Positions 45,408 to 57,582 of a stretch of DNA of 64,000 nucleotides are shown here, piece after piece. The notes beneath the pieces are model-generated. The model was not told the DNA's origin. It made no database searches and saw only the letters and a program-made list of their open reading frames with translations. The stretch covers positions 62,001-126,000 of the forward strand of contig NQMI01000101.1 of assembly GCA_002270565.1 (NCBI GenBank). Reading direction: 5' to 3'. The DNA comes from Stenocarpella maydis. Taxonomy: Eukaryota; Ascomycota; Sordariomycetes; Diaporthales; Diaporthaceae. Both the position numbers and the translations under genes were made by a program. Position 1 is the first letter of the stretch. Each line of letters begins with the position of its first letter.

Positions 45408-47595
45408 ATGGAGGCGGCGAGCGCCAGGGCCGCCTCGCGAGACCAGTGGGGGGGATACGGCGGCCATGCCCCCTCGCAGCTGCAGCGATTCATCCAGGCA
45501 GCCTGCAGCCCCGAGAACTACGAGCCCAACCTCGCCCTCAATCTCGAGATCTCGGACCTCATCAACTCCAAGAAGGGCACCGCCCCGCGCGAGGCTGCCG
45601 TCGCCATCGTCAACTACATCAACCACCGCAACCCAAACGTCTCCCTGCTGGCCCTCAGCCTGCTCGACATCTGCGTCAAGAACTGCGGCTACCCCTTCCA
45701 CCTGCAGATCGGCACAAAGGACTTCCTCAATGAGCTCGTCCGCAGGTTCCCAGAGCGGCCCCCAATGCGCTACAGCAGGGTCCAGATGAAGATCCTCGAG
45801 GCCATCGAGGAGTGGCGCAGCACCATCTGCGAGACCAGCCGCTACAAGGAGGACCTGGGCTTCATCAGGGACATGCACAGGCTGCTGAGCTACAAGGGCT
45901 ACACCTTCCCCGAGGTCAGGAGGGACGATGCTGCCGTCCTGAACCCGAGCGACGTGAGTGGCCTCCCGCCCCCGTGACCTATATATAGCAACCCCCAGCT
46001 AACCCACCACCGCCCCCAGAACCTCAAGTCGGCCGAGGAGATGGAGGAAGAGGAGCGCGAGGCCCAGTCGGCCAAGCTCCAGGAGCTCATCCGGAGGGGC
46101 TCCCCCGAGGACCTGCAGGAGGCAAACCGCCTCATGAAGATCATGGCTGGCTACGACACAAGATCCAAGGTTGACTACCGCGCAAAAGCCGCCGAGGACG
46201 TCTCCAAGATCCAAGCCAAGGCGAAGCTGCTCGAGGAAAGGCTGGAGGGCTTCAAGGCCGGCGACACCATGACGGACGGCGACGTCTTTGAGGAGTTGGC
46301 GTCTGCTCTGCAGAGCGCGCAGCCCAAGATCCAGAAGATGTGCGAGGAAGAATCCGATGACCACGAGGCTGTCGCGAGGCTATTCGAGATCAATGACAGC
46401 ATCCACCGGACGGTGGAGAGGTACAAGCTGATGAAGAAGGGCGACCTCGAGGGGGCCTCCAAGATCGCCCGCGGCGAGCATGTCGCCTCACAGGCCGCCG
46501 TCAAGAGCGCGGCACAGGAGCTCAACCTCATTGACTTTGACGGCGAGCCGGCCGCAGACGGGCCTTCGGGCAACGGGTCCGCAGGCCCGAGTACAGCCAG
46601 CCAGCCCCAACCCGGAGGTCTTGAAGATGATCTGCTGGGCCTGTCCCTCGGCGGCGATGCCGGAGGTGGCGGCACATTCGGCCAGACCGGCGGCATATCG
46701 CTGGGATTCGGAAACAACGGCAGTAAGTCCACTGTCCACTGTCCACTGTCCACTGCCACAAGCGAGGCCATTTTACTCACAAAACCCAACAGGTGTTCCG
46801 GGACCGGCATTGCTCTCCTCAGTGACACAAGACAGCACTGCCCGGGGGGCAGGGGCGTCCACGCCCGCGCCAGACCCGTTTTCATCATTTAATGCCTTCA
46901 ACTCGGCCCCATCAACGTCAAAAAACAACACCCCGCAACCCCCTAAATACCAGCAATCAGCGTTTGCCGCCCCAGCCCAAGCTGCGGACCCCTTTGCCGC
47001 CCTCTCATCCCCAAGTTTCGGCACCGGCTTGTCGAAAACTGCCACCCCGGCCCCGGCGCCAGCTGCTGCACCCGCCCCAGCAGCACCAGCATCCCAGGCC
47101 AACGACGACGACGAGTGGAACTTCGCATCCGCCCTGCCTACGGAGGCACCGGCGCTGCCTCGGGAACACAGGGCCGCGGTCAGCAACACCAGCCTGAAGA
47201 TCGACATGCTCGCAAATCGGGCGACGGGTTCCTCCAACAGCATCAACCTATTGTTTGCTTTTAGCAACAACACGGCGCAGCCAATCTCGGAATTGCACTT
47301 CCAGCTGGCGGTGACAAAAGTAAGTCTCACTGATGCGCCACCTGCCAAATCAAACCATTGGGCTGCATGGCTGACAAGAGCCATCCAGGGATTCGAGTCT
47401 CAACTTAAGCCCCAGAGTGGGCGGTCGCTGGAGCCGAAACAGAGCCGCGGCATAACGCAGTCTATCGAGGTCTGGCACGCCGGTGACAAGGCTAGGAAAG
47501 TCGAATCCATCAAGCTGAGGTGGAGGGTGGCATACAAGGTAGGGGCAGAGCTGAAGACGGAGATGGGAGAGATTGCAGACTTCGCTCTCGCATGA
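45408..47595 (+). CDS. GGA-family Arf-dependent clathrin adaptor
   Basis: Sorts cargo from the trans-Golgi network to endosomes. Exons 45408-45953, 46020-46722, 46793-47319 and 47389-47595 (introns 66, 70 and 69 nt) give 660 residues. The VHS domain (about 20-165) includes NYEPNLALNLEISDLINSK and the conserved ALSLLDICVKNCGYPFHLQI. The GAT domain (about 190-335) includes ELIRRGSPEDLQEANRLMK. A Pro/Ala-rich hinge with DDLLGL, a clathrin-box-like motif, and PDPFSSFNAF follows. The C-terminal GAE/gamma-adaptin ear (about 540-660) includes INLLFAFSNNTAQPISELHF. Length and order match yeast Gga1/Gga2. Intron 2 begins with a fourfold 7-bp tandem repeat. Confidence 0.95.
46728..46755 (+). repeat. 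Four tandem copies of TCCACTG inside GGA intron 2
   Basis: Four perfect 7-bp units start five bases after the GTAAG donor and fill 28 of the intron's 70 nt. Copy-number change would alter intron length without touching coding sequence. Confidence 0.9.
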
Positions 47596-48091
47596 CAGCC
47601 CCGCGGGTCTTGAGGGTAGAATCACGGCTGAAAGGAGATGGAAGCCCTGGTGATTGCATTAGGCGCAGGCATGCTCTTCTTTGATGCCGGCATATCCTTA
47701 AAGGGCAGACGAATTATATGAGACAAGCTCGCTGGTGAACATGAGTAGCTAACAGGTTGGCTTGTAAGTGTTGGCCTCCCTGTCACACGTAGTTATAATT
47801 GTACACTTCTCACTACATGTCCAAGTTGGCTTCTTCGCGTTCCGTCCTCCACGAACGCCCTTTTCTTCCGACCCCCCCACCCGTATTGACCAGTATGCCC
47901 GTCCAGCATACCTCCCTCACACGGTAACTATCCCCAAACAGTCGGTAGGCTGCGGGTCACCCACAATGATTGCGAGCAGCCTTTTTGCATCGGATCCATC
48001 TATTCATACATGTTCTAGCTTTGGCTACCGAGATACTGCTGCCAGCGACGGTGGGCAGCAGGATGTCCAGGACCCTTTCAAAATTGCACAA
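47596..48091. other. Convergent 3' flank, GGA / NLR
   Basis: About 500 bp between two stop codons. No coding exon or RNA is seen. Confidence 0.55.
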
Positions 48092-51000
48092 TCACTCCGT
48101 CTCATGCATAATGCCCAAGCCAACGCCACCAGAACTGCTCCTGGTCATTGGCGGCGCCCTCACGGCCCCCCTGGCGAGGTCCACATTGACGGGCAACTCC
48201 CCGAACCCAATCATCTTCCCGTCCCCGACAACGATCCCACCGGATCCCGATCGGGCCATGGCCTCGCTGCCGCCTCCGTCACCCGCAGACCAGGGATCCG
48301 GACTGCCGGCGCTGCGCACGCTGGCGCCGCCCGAGACCCGACGCCCCGCGCTAGGGCTCTGCGATTGCGCTCGCCCGCGCAGCCGCCCAGAGGCCCTCTT
48401 GTACCACCTAGGGCGTGCCGGAGGCTTGGCCCCGCCGCCTCCGCCTCCGCCTGCGCCGGGCGTCTTGTACCCTTCTCTCGGCCGTGGGAGGAGGGGCTCT
48501 GGCAGATGGGACCGGCCCTGACCGGCAGGCAGGTCGGGCACCTCGTATCTCGGCAGGAGGCGTGGGCTCGGCTCCGTAACTACCGAGGGCGGCCTGCTGT
48601 GGTTGCGGGCCGGGAGGCGGGAGCTCAGCGGTGGTGTTGAGCCTACGGGGCTTGACAGGGGGCTCGAGTGCCTTCGACCCCTGAGCGCCGTGGCCGTGGT
48701 CGCCAGTGCGAGATTGCCCCCGCGTCTCCTGCCGGCCGACGATTGGTTGCTCGATTGCTGGGGCACTGCGCTGGGGTCATGGTCGAGTCCCTGCTGCCCA
48801 CGCGGGAGGTTCAAGGCTTCGAGGCGTCCTAGGCCAGGGGTATGAGAAGTGGTGTGCCACTGATGAGAGCCGGGCGGGGGGTTGCGGCGAGGATCGGTGG
48901 TCATCCTCTCAACCGGCAGACCTGGGGGGTAGAAGGGCGTGACTCCGCCGGGGCTGGATCTAGCAGTCCGCGTGCCTGCAACGTGCGGAAAAGGCGGCAT
49001 TTTTGCTACCTCCTCTGCTCCGGGCGAGGTGTGGACACTCCCAGGGGTTGGTGCCGTCCTGCTGTTTGAGCTCTCGGTAGATGACTTCCTGCCAGGTGGC
49101 CTGGGGCTCTCCGTGAATATCTTGACGGTCTCGGCAATCCAAGATGACCCGGGCAGTGCCTTCTCGCCAGCTCCACGGTAGAACTCGGCCGGCGATGGCT
49201 TGTCGGTTGGCGTGAGGCCTGATGCGACCCTGGCATAGTTGTTCTCCCCACGGGTCATGATATCCCGTGGCCTGGTGGCCGTGCCGGAGCTGAGGCTCCT
49301 CCCTTTGTCCTGGACGGCTCTGCCACCACGAGGGTTTGGCGGCGAGACCTTCCGCACCTTTTGAAGAGCCAGCTCAGCTTCGCTGCGCACGCTCAAGCGT
49401 CCCTTGCTGGATGACCTAGATCCACCGCGCGGCGACGAGGTGTGGAAGAACGGTGAGGTGGCGAGATCATGGGTGACGCCGATCTCTGATTCGCTCTTGT
49501 GGTGACCCTTTTGGTTGATCAGGGAACCGGTTCTGGGCCCTTGGCCGTTGTGATGCACAGGCACAGCTGTCGTCCAGCCACTTTGCTCGGGGTCCGGCGA
49601 GACCTGGCCCACCCTTGGCGTGATCTGTGGTGTGCGCTCATGTTCATCTTCATATTGGTAGGGCTCGGCCGGGATGGTGCTCCCGTCTGGGTATGGGAAT
49701 GGCAGCCCATACGCGTCGTACCTCTGACCAGGCGCGAATGCGACTGGGGAGTGGTACATTCGAGGGTCGTCTTCGTCCATCTGGGCCCAGCTATCCTGCT
49801 GGCTCTGGCCTTGGGAGCTAGACGTGGCCGAGTCCGACTCCGATAGGCTGTTAGTCCTGTCGAAAATCGATGTCTGTGCTATCTCCTCGGATTGATCAAC
49901 AATGATGGCCTGTATCTTGTTCGAGAGCTCGTGAACCTTGTCGTTAATCTCCCCCAGTCTCGCTTCAAGATCCTCCCTCAGCCGCTGCAGCTCAGAGTGC
50001 CTCCGCTCATACCGTTTGAGGTGCTCGGCAAGCTTCTTGCCGTGGATATAGAACCTCCTGTAGTCGTCTGGAAGGCCCACCTTGGGCTGCTCTGATATGC
50101 GCCGGTCCGCCTCGCCATAAGATTTCAAGAAAACCTCAACAGCCCGCTGGAGCCAGTACGCATGCTGACCATTTCCTGAAAGCCACTCAATGAAGTACCG
50201 TTGGATGACACTGTGGACCCGCAACGTGTCCAAGCTCTCTGGGTGAATAGGAAAGCTTTGTCTTGAGCTTCTCGAGCTGGTCGGTGATACATCATGTGTC
50301 TCTGTTCTTTCCACAAGGGCGAAGGCTATTAGCACTCTCAGGGTGTTACTCATGCTTCCCTTGCCATGAGTTGAGGCGTCACGCGTCTTGTAGGGTACTT
50401 CTTTGCCGAGGGCATGAAGGCCTGCAGCGTGTTCGTCAGCTTGCTCGCATGCGCCAGATCGAAGGGTCCGATGCGTCTATGCCCAGTCCAGAGGCTCAGG
50501 GCCTCATGCACGACAGCGGGCTGGATAGCGCCTAGATGGGCTTCCGCTACCCTCTAGGCGTCGTACCCATCACGTGGCAAGCCTTTGGGGCTGTAGCAAG
50601 GTGTACCAAGACAGGACGAGTGCGGATCTGTGACTTACCCAGCGCCATCATCTCCACTGGTATGCTTTGGTCAAAGAAAACCAGAATGGACATGACGTTC
50701 AGAGCGGCAGTGGCTCCCCTCAACTGCAGCTGGTCCAGCACGTATTCATAGGCCGGGACTTTCCCCACCTTGGGCCTGTTGCGGTATCTCTTGAGGAAGG
50801 TGGCCAATGGCTCTTGGTTAGCCTTCATTTGTTGAGCAATGACGTGAACCATCAGTGGGAGCCGCCCTAATATCTGCACCAGTTCGGTCGCTTGGCTGAG
50901 GTCTTCCTGATTCCATGGCTTGCGTTTCTCTGTCTCCAGCAGCAACAACTCCTGGGCCTCTTGTGCGGGGAGGAGTGGTAGTGGCAGTAATTGAGGATTA

Positions 51001-53412
51001 TTGAAGTGGTGGTTGCCGGTGGCTGCGGGGTCTGTCGATGTCAATATTATGCTCGAATTGGCCACGTCTGGGACGAAGCGTTCGATGCCTGGCGAGTCAA
51101 ACATGATGCCGTCCAGGACCATGAGCCATTCTTCAAACCCATTAAACCATTCTCTAACAATGTCGATCATCTTCGTGCTGTCTCTCAGCTCGTCGTAGTT
51201 CTTCTTGTCCATGAGATCCTTGAGCGCAGCGGTCCTCGCAACGCGCCAGAACTCGGCCTCTAGCTCCTGGGCCGATGTTGCGCGCAGCCAGAAAATCCCT
51301 CCCGGATAGTCGTTCTTGTGCGCGAATACGTATTGTCTGGCCATGTGTGTTTTCCCACCCCCTGGCAGACAGGAGATCAGGACGGTGGAGGTCCCTTCCG
51401 ACCTCCGCCTCTTATCTTGAAGCATCCTGTGTAACTCGGCAAGCTCCTCTTTCCTACCGACGAAGTAGGAGTTGGGACGGAACGCTTCGGGGTGGATGAA
51501 CAGGGCCTCCTGGGAAGCGTTCTGCTTCTGCAAGATTTGTGTGCCTGGCCCGGGTTGTCCTGGCTGGGCTAATAGGGGCAACGGAGAGGGAGGAGCGGCT
51601 GGCTCTTGCGTAGCCGGCAAGCTCGAAGTAGTCTCATTTTGTTCATCTACAGACAGAAACATCAGCCCATATATCCCTGGGGCTCTAGCGATTATCTCGA
51701 CCACCTGGCAACTCCGCGTCGTGTGATCCCGCCGGCTCAATGCTGAACGGGGCGGCACCACTGCTAGGCGAAGAAAGGACTGGGGTCTCTGACACCTGAA
51801 ACATACCAGCCACTTGTGAGGAGCCGTCGTGCTGCGCAAGCTACAGATAGAAGTCAGCCAGTGTGCATTTAGACACCAGATCTGCCAACTGAAGCCACTG
51901 GCTTGTCCCTTGCTTGGACTGTCAAAGGTGCAGGTCATGGCTGCACAAGTAAATATGTCTTCACCGGTGGCTTGGACTGCTTACAAAAGGTCTGGCCCGT
52001 TCATTCATCTCCAGTTGGGCCCGAACTCGGCGGCCGTCGTCCTCGACGCTCCAGCGAACGTTTATGACATCAGGCGCTGCTAGGACCCATTCCGCAATGG
52101 CGGTAGAGATTGTCCGATAACCAGGAGCATCGAATCCGGCGAATTTACACATGTTTGAGTGCTACAACCGAGATCAGCAAGGCAACGATACAATGGGATT
52201 GTCACGGCTTCCACCCTCGGAGGCAGCTGCGAAGAATCCCAAGCGACGAAGCACCATCGCCTGAAGGATTTCGAGAGTCTAGAGCTCGGTGGTTACTCAC
52301 ATCTGCCTCCACGCCATAAGAGGTGACGCCTGGTAAGCGCGGCGCCGCAGACTTCGCGTCTACAATGAGTGACTTGGTGCCCTTCAGGTCGGTCTTCTGA
52401 TTCTCATGAACCATGTGGATCTTGAATCTCTGATAGATGTTGAGGAAGTTGATGTTGATGTTATCCAGTGTCTCGTTGTCCTTTCTCAAGGTCTCGATCA
52501 GAACGGGCTCGCTGTCAAAGAACTTCCTCGGGACATGGCCGGCCATGCCCTGCAGGGCTGAACCCCAGGAGGCAAGCTCAGAGCCATCATGCGGCGTGCC
52601 GAGGAATATGATGCCATATGTCGATACATAGATGGAGCGGTAGTCCTCGTGGTCGGCGACACGCACGCTGTCCGAGTGCTCCAGGGCCCGCTTTACGAGG
52701 ATGCCCCCGAGACTGTGGGCCACCCAGATGATGGGGTTGCGCGTCGTCTTCTTGCTCTTCCTGTATGTGGTGAGGAAGGTGACCAGGGTCTGGGCATGCT
52801 GGTGGATGTAGTTGCTGCTAGGGCCAGTGCCGTGCTTCTTGGATGAGACATCGGCGTTGTACCCGTACACCAGGACATTTGCATGGGCGTTCTCTGCCTC
52901 CAGTGACTTGGGAAGGAGGTCAACCGGCCAGAAAGTTCCGTTCCCATTCGGGCTCTTGGCCGTCCAGGTCCTTTGTGGGTCACCGTTGAGGCCGTGAACG
53001 AGGACGATATCCACCTTGGCACTTGGATGGGTGTACACAGCAGAGATGTCGAACCTGGTGATCTTCCTATCGATGGTCCCCTAGAGAGCACCAAGTCAGA
53101 GATTGAAGCCGCACCGGAACAGGCAAGATGACGCAGTAAGAATGAATGGGGGCCGGATCAAGTGCTGACGTGGAGCTGCCGGCGGCGTGGAAGGCGTTGC
53201 TGGCGAGGGTTTGATCCATGGCAGCGTGAGCGGCCCGCCCCGTCGGATATGTGATGTTGTGCGGGACTCGGCTCCGAGTCTCAGACTCGGAGGATGATGC
53301 AGGCTGGGCAGGCACAGAGCAACCTCATGTCGAGGCTTAACATGAACTCAACACCCCCAGCACATGGGCAGTACGCAGAGAGAGCCTGGGATTCAAAGGA
53401 GAGACTCACCAT
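48092..53412 (-). CDS. NLR-like protein: SesB/LipA-type alpha/beta hydrolase - NB-ARC - coiled coil - long disordered tail
   Basis: Candidate fungal innate-immunity or incompatibility receptor. Proposed exons: 53410-53412, 52301-53080, 51985-52161, 51807-51840, 50639-51646 and 48092-50421, about 1443 residues. The hydrolase begins VDIVLVHGLNGDPQRTW; Ser124 lies in VAHSLGG, and the likely catalytic His262 opens the next exon (HSNMCKF). NB-ARC follows: P-loop CLPGGGKT near 424-431, with Cys where Gly is usual, then WLMVLDG (Walker B), SSIILTSTDP, GRLPLMVHVIA and VHSVIQRYF. A coiled coil (RHSELQRLREDLEARLGEIND) and about 590 Ser/Pro/Arg-rich residues end the protein. No ankyrin, TPR or WD repeats are seen. 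The first exon is uncertain: a lone ATG before a GTGAGT donor fits in phase, and ATG 53219 with a weaker donor is the alternative. Confidence 0.85.
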
Positions 53413-55380
53413 ATTCGCAGTATGCGAGGCTGCGACGAGGGGCCAGAGCTTCTCGGCCGCGGTGGTGTATGTTGACAAACTAGGACGATGCGTGGACCGG
53501 ACCAAAGACGGAGACAACACGCAGAAAAACTTCCCCGTCTGCTTGGAAAAAAAAAAGGGGCCCTTGGCACCACGCAAGAGTGCTGTCAGGTACAAAGACT
53601 AGGCAGATTGGGAAGGCTGGCGGTTATAATGACTGACGGGGGGTGACGTGCCTAGGTGGCCATGTGATGAGCACAGCTCAGGAGCTCCAGTGTCGTCAAG
53701 AAGTCTGAGACAGCGCAGCCACGCGCCCACGGAAGAGGCGCATGAGAGAGGCCTACAAGCCGAATGAAGACACCCAGACGGGAACCGGGCCAGGGGTGGC
53801 GGCCCAAGGTAGATCAGATCGTAGCATCTGCCTGGCATGGCTGCAGCATGGGTGCAGCTGCAGGGATCTCGACAGGCAATAAGCTACCTTGAGATTTCTG
53901 GCAAAGTTGCCAGTGCAACCTCATGATCCAGATGCACGAGTCTAAACTTTATGGTGAGGTATGCCCCTTGGGCTGTCTTTCCATGACAGCTTGTCAAATA
54001 GGGCACCCTGACAAAGTTGCACGGACAGCCTGCCAGAGAGAGGGCTGCATCATACTAGGTGAATCGGCCTCGTGACAAAAGAACATAGGAAGAAGGATGC
54101 AGCAGAAGGGAAAGGCGATCCCTACCAAGGTAGCTTAGGAACCGGGGCCAAAAGGCCGAGGGTGCTTGTGCTTGCTTGTGCTTGCTCGTGCCTGTCCAGA
54201 AGGCCTCCCGAGACGAGGCCTCGTGTGTGTTTGGCTAGATACACAACGGGCAACATTGCTGTGTAGGCAAGTAGGCTGACAAAGTAAATTGCTTGAGAGC
54301 GAGCGCGACACAGGGATTCAGGGGCAGCACCACCACCACCACCACCAGAAGCAGTTCGCGACGTCCACCGATTCACGTGCTGCTGTCAATGGTTCCTAGG
54401 ACCCCTGGCCCTGGCTGTCAGCCGTTCCCCAGAAACCGGCAGGCAGGCTAACGCATTGGGGGCCGCACCAGCTGGTTTTCGTACTGGACAGTTCGGATCA
54501 CCAGTGGCAGGTGGGTCCCAGGGCTCAGCAGATCAAAAGCATAGTCATCCTCTCCGAATGCTGGTTTTGATGGAGGGTAGGAACAACGGATCAGGCTCCG
54601 TCCCCATGATTGCCATGTATCATTCCGTCGCAGTGGTTGGTTACGCTGGGCTGCCTGGGAGGCAACTTGGTGTGGCGCGATGAGCTTGCTCCACCGTCCT
54701 ACACCTGTGTGTCGTTAAAGTCCTCAGAGTGATATAAATTGGTGCTACCCCTCCCTAGATGCGCCAGACGGACTATCATGGGAGTGTGCACTTGACGATG
54801 TATGGCTCTGGGAGAACCAACCCTTCCTCTCGTCCAGGGATGTGACGCCATCTGATTCCCGCCCCGCTATCGGCCAATGTCCAGGTTTGCCTCGGTTGCC
54901 CTGTCATGGGGACACGGTTTGTTCGTCTTGCCTCCCCCACGACGACAAGACCCTGTCACAGGCGAAGAGAGGCCGCCCGTTCGATACGCCAAGCTATGGA
55001 GGCATGTCGGTACAATGGAGTCTTGATGTTATCTACTCGCGCATGTCCGTCATGTGCCAGGTGCTCAATCAAGCTCGCCCCAAGATGCTCGTGCGGCGTA
55101 CAGCGGCCTGTAAAGGGGCTGTGGGACACGGGCGGTGGGATGTAAGGGTAGGGGCACAGGGGCATCACGATCTGAGCATGGCAGAAGTTCTTGTTGCTTT
55201 GCGATTTTCAGCCTCGGCTGCGGTGCCACGGCCGGGAACACCATGTGGGCAGGGCCAGGCTTGCAAGGCAGGACATCTTCGAATGGCGGGCGTGACACGA
55301 AATCGGTGCCACTGGGTTGTGTTGCCAACGTTGGTGTTGGGTAGGAATACTGTGTAGGCCATGATAGCGATGCCAACCCA
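53413..55380. other. Gene-free stretch between the NLR promoter and the FHA gene 3' end
   Basis: About 2 kb without supported coding sequence; the longest open frame (54842-55357) has no family features and a shadow-like composition. A CTTGTG/CTCGTG-rich patch (54165-54200) and a CAC-repeat (54330-54350) are the only visible structures. Confidence 0.5.
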
Positions 55381-56364
55381 TCAGTCTCGCGCGAGCATAA
55401 TGACATACTCCCTGGTGCTGAGGCCGAACTTGATCACATCCTTGGGCCTCAACTCGAGATAGCGGCGGTCTGGCACCCTTTCACCGTTCAGCTCGGTGCC
55501 ATTTGCGCTCTCCAGGTCGATCAGATATGGCTTGACCCTCCCGATCTTGTCGCCAAACTCGTTCCTCTTCTCCGTGTACCGGAACTGCACCACGGCGTGC
55601 TGCTTGGAGATGCTGGGGTGCTCGGCGGCGAGGTCCACGACCGTGGCCTCCCTACCTACGAGCCAACAGCTCCGGCTGCCCAGCTCGATCGTGTCCACGA
55701 CGTCGTCGCCCTTGAACACGAAGAGCTTCCACTGATCCCGTGCGGGGGGTTTTCTCGCTTCGGGCGGCTCGTGATATTTCAGCGTAATAGTCGTCCCGTC
55801 TGCCTGCGTGACCGAGTTGGATGCTGCAGCGAGGGCACCTGTATTTCCAAAGTTGGGCTTCTCCTTGGGCTTCTCTGGTTCTTGGCCGCTGCTGACGGCG
55901 AACGAGTCGGCCTGCGACGGCAGAGGGCCAGGTCGCCTAGCAACTGGCTGGCTGTTGTATTGGTCGCCATCGCCCGTGTTCGAATGACGACGACTGCTGC
56001 TCCCTCTGTGCTGGACCCCGCCACCAGTTTCAGCTCCATCAAAGTCGGCACGTCTCAGCCGGTGCCCGCGTGACTCTGTGTCTTTGGGCGACCTCAATTC
56101 CCGCCTCGACCGCGTGCTATTGCCACCTCGCTCGCGGGACCTCTGCCTTGCGGACCGGGGGCTCCTGGAACGCCTCCTGTGACGGTCGCGGTCGGAATGC
56201 CTCTCTGTCGACTTGTCGCGTCTGGTGGGGCGTTCTGGCGAGCCGTGATCTCGGTGGCTGCGCTTCCTGGGGCGATCATAGTCACTTTGCCGGTCATCAC
56301 CCTCGTCGACCCGGTGCTTTGCGGGGCGTGACTCATCCTCGTCGCGGGTCCTTCCAGACCCCAT
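55381..56364 (-). CDS. FHA-domain protein of the SNIP1 / Pml1 type
   Basis: A single exon encodes 327 residues. The N-terminal half is Arg/Ser/Asp/Glu-rich (RSHRDHGSPERPTRRDK and SRSPRSARQRSRERGG), like splicing factors. The C-terminal half is a forkhead-associated domain: SCWLVGREATVVDLAAEHPS, then ISKQHAVVQFR and YLIDLESANGTELNGERV, all conserved phosphothreonine-binding elements. This arrangement is that of human SNIP1, plant DAWDLE and yeast Pml1, a subunit of the RES pre-mRNA retention and splicing complex. A nuclear RNA-processing role is inferred from that. The frame is open upstream only from a TTG; the first ATG is at 56364 (MGSGRTRDEDE). Confidence 0.93.
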   Translation of the reverse strand: MGSGRTRDEDESRPAKHRVDEGDDRQSDYDRPRKRSHRDHGSPERPTRRDKSTERHSDRDRHRRRSRSPRSARQRSRERGGNSTRSRRELRSPKDTESRGHRLRRADFDGAETGGGVQHRGSSSRRHSNTGDGDQYNSQPVARRPGPLPSQADSFAVSSGQEPEKPKEKPNFGNTGALAAASNSVTQADGTTITLKYHEPPEARKPPARDQWKLFVFKGDDVVDTIELGSRSCWLVGREATVVDLAAEHPSISKQHAVVQFRYTEKRNEFGDKIGRVKPYLIDLESANGTELNGERVPDRRYLELRPKDVIKFGLSTREYVIMLARD

Positions 56365-57582
56365 CTTCGCAGAAGTCGGTTCTCGGCTGGGCGATACGGT
56401 GGGTAGGGATGCTCGGGATGGTGCCAAGCCTGTCGCTCGAGGGATTGTGAAGTAAGTCTGCAAGCTTCAGCAGGGCCGAATAAAGAAGCAACCAAGCAGG
56501 ATAGTTCGTTCAACTGTGGTAAAGAAGGTAGGGGCGGAAGAGGAACAAAGATGGGCTGGTAGCTGCATATGAGGGAGGGTTTTGTTTGGGCGAATGTCGG
56601 CTGGTTAGGCTCGAATGGGATGTGTCACAGGAGCAGCTAGACAGGCGGTGCAGGTAGAAAATGAAGCATCTTTTGGTATGTGTGAGCGATCGAGATGTTA
56701 TGCTGAGCAGAGGAAGCTTTCTTTAGCTTTCCCAAAAAAGGTTGCCCTACTGGAGGCTCGTCTGGTACCAAAGGTACCTCTACCTCGCAGCTAGGCTGCC
56801 AGTCAGTCAGCCTCTCAGAAGAGAACAGCACACCCTATACTGTACCGAAGCCTAGGCACTGCACTGAGCAGCCACAGGGAGCCGGTGCACAAGACCAACA
56901 GCTCTAACACACTCCCTTCCCTCTGAGACCTTGTGTGTGAAGAGTGAAGCGAACCTCCCTTCCCTCGAGGCTGTCCTGTCCCTTCTCAACAGGTATGTCC
57001 ACCAACGTGGTCTCATCCCCTTTTGATGCTCAACAACTCCTCCAGGCCTCCTCCTCACCCCTGAACCTGCCACAAGGGCGGCGACGACAACAACATCTAC
57101 TGAGGTAGGTAGTTAGTGTAGGGGTCTACCTCTCGACCTTATCTCTCTCCAAGCCAATCTCCTCCCGTGGGGCCGCCCTGTGAAGTGAAATATACGGGCC
57201 ATCTCCATTTCGTCGTCCACACTCTCGCACGTGCAAGTCATCACCGCGCCCGACTTTGTTCCAGCAGCCACCTCGTCGCTCTTGTTCTTGGAGGGTTTAC
57301 ATACGCACTGCAGCCCTCCGTTGCGTACCTGGCCTGCCAACCCCCCCGTCACGGCCTACATTGGTCCCCTTGTCCCGCCTCAGCTTCATCACACCTGACC
57401 GCAACGCCCTTCCCACACAGCTCGGCCCAGCCAACCAAGCCCAACACCGAGCACACGCCCCCGAGCTTGGCTCCTCGCCCACCCGCCTTGACCGTTCGTG
57501 ACCGAATTCTTCCTGCAGCCGGCTTCTGGCTCTATCCCACCCCCCCCCCCAACGCGCCCACACTGCCCGCCTCCACGCCGCA
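56365..57582. other. Divergent promoter region, FHA gene / VPS74
   Basis: About 1.2 kb. The right part (about 57330-57580) is C-rich and pyrimidine-rich, probably the VPS74 leader. No gene is seen. Confidence 0.55.

Noticed and set aside
54842..55357. 171-codon open frame in the gap between the NLR and the FHA gene
   Set aside because: No conserved motif, no clear splice structure, and an overlapping open frame of similar length on the other strand; more likely chance.
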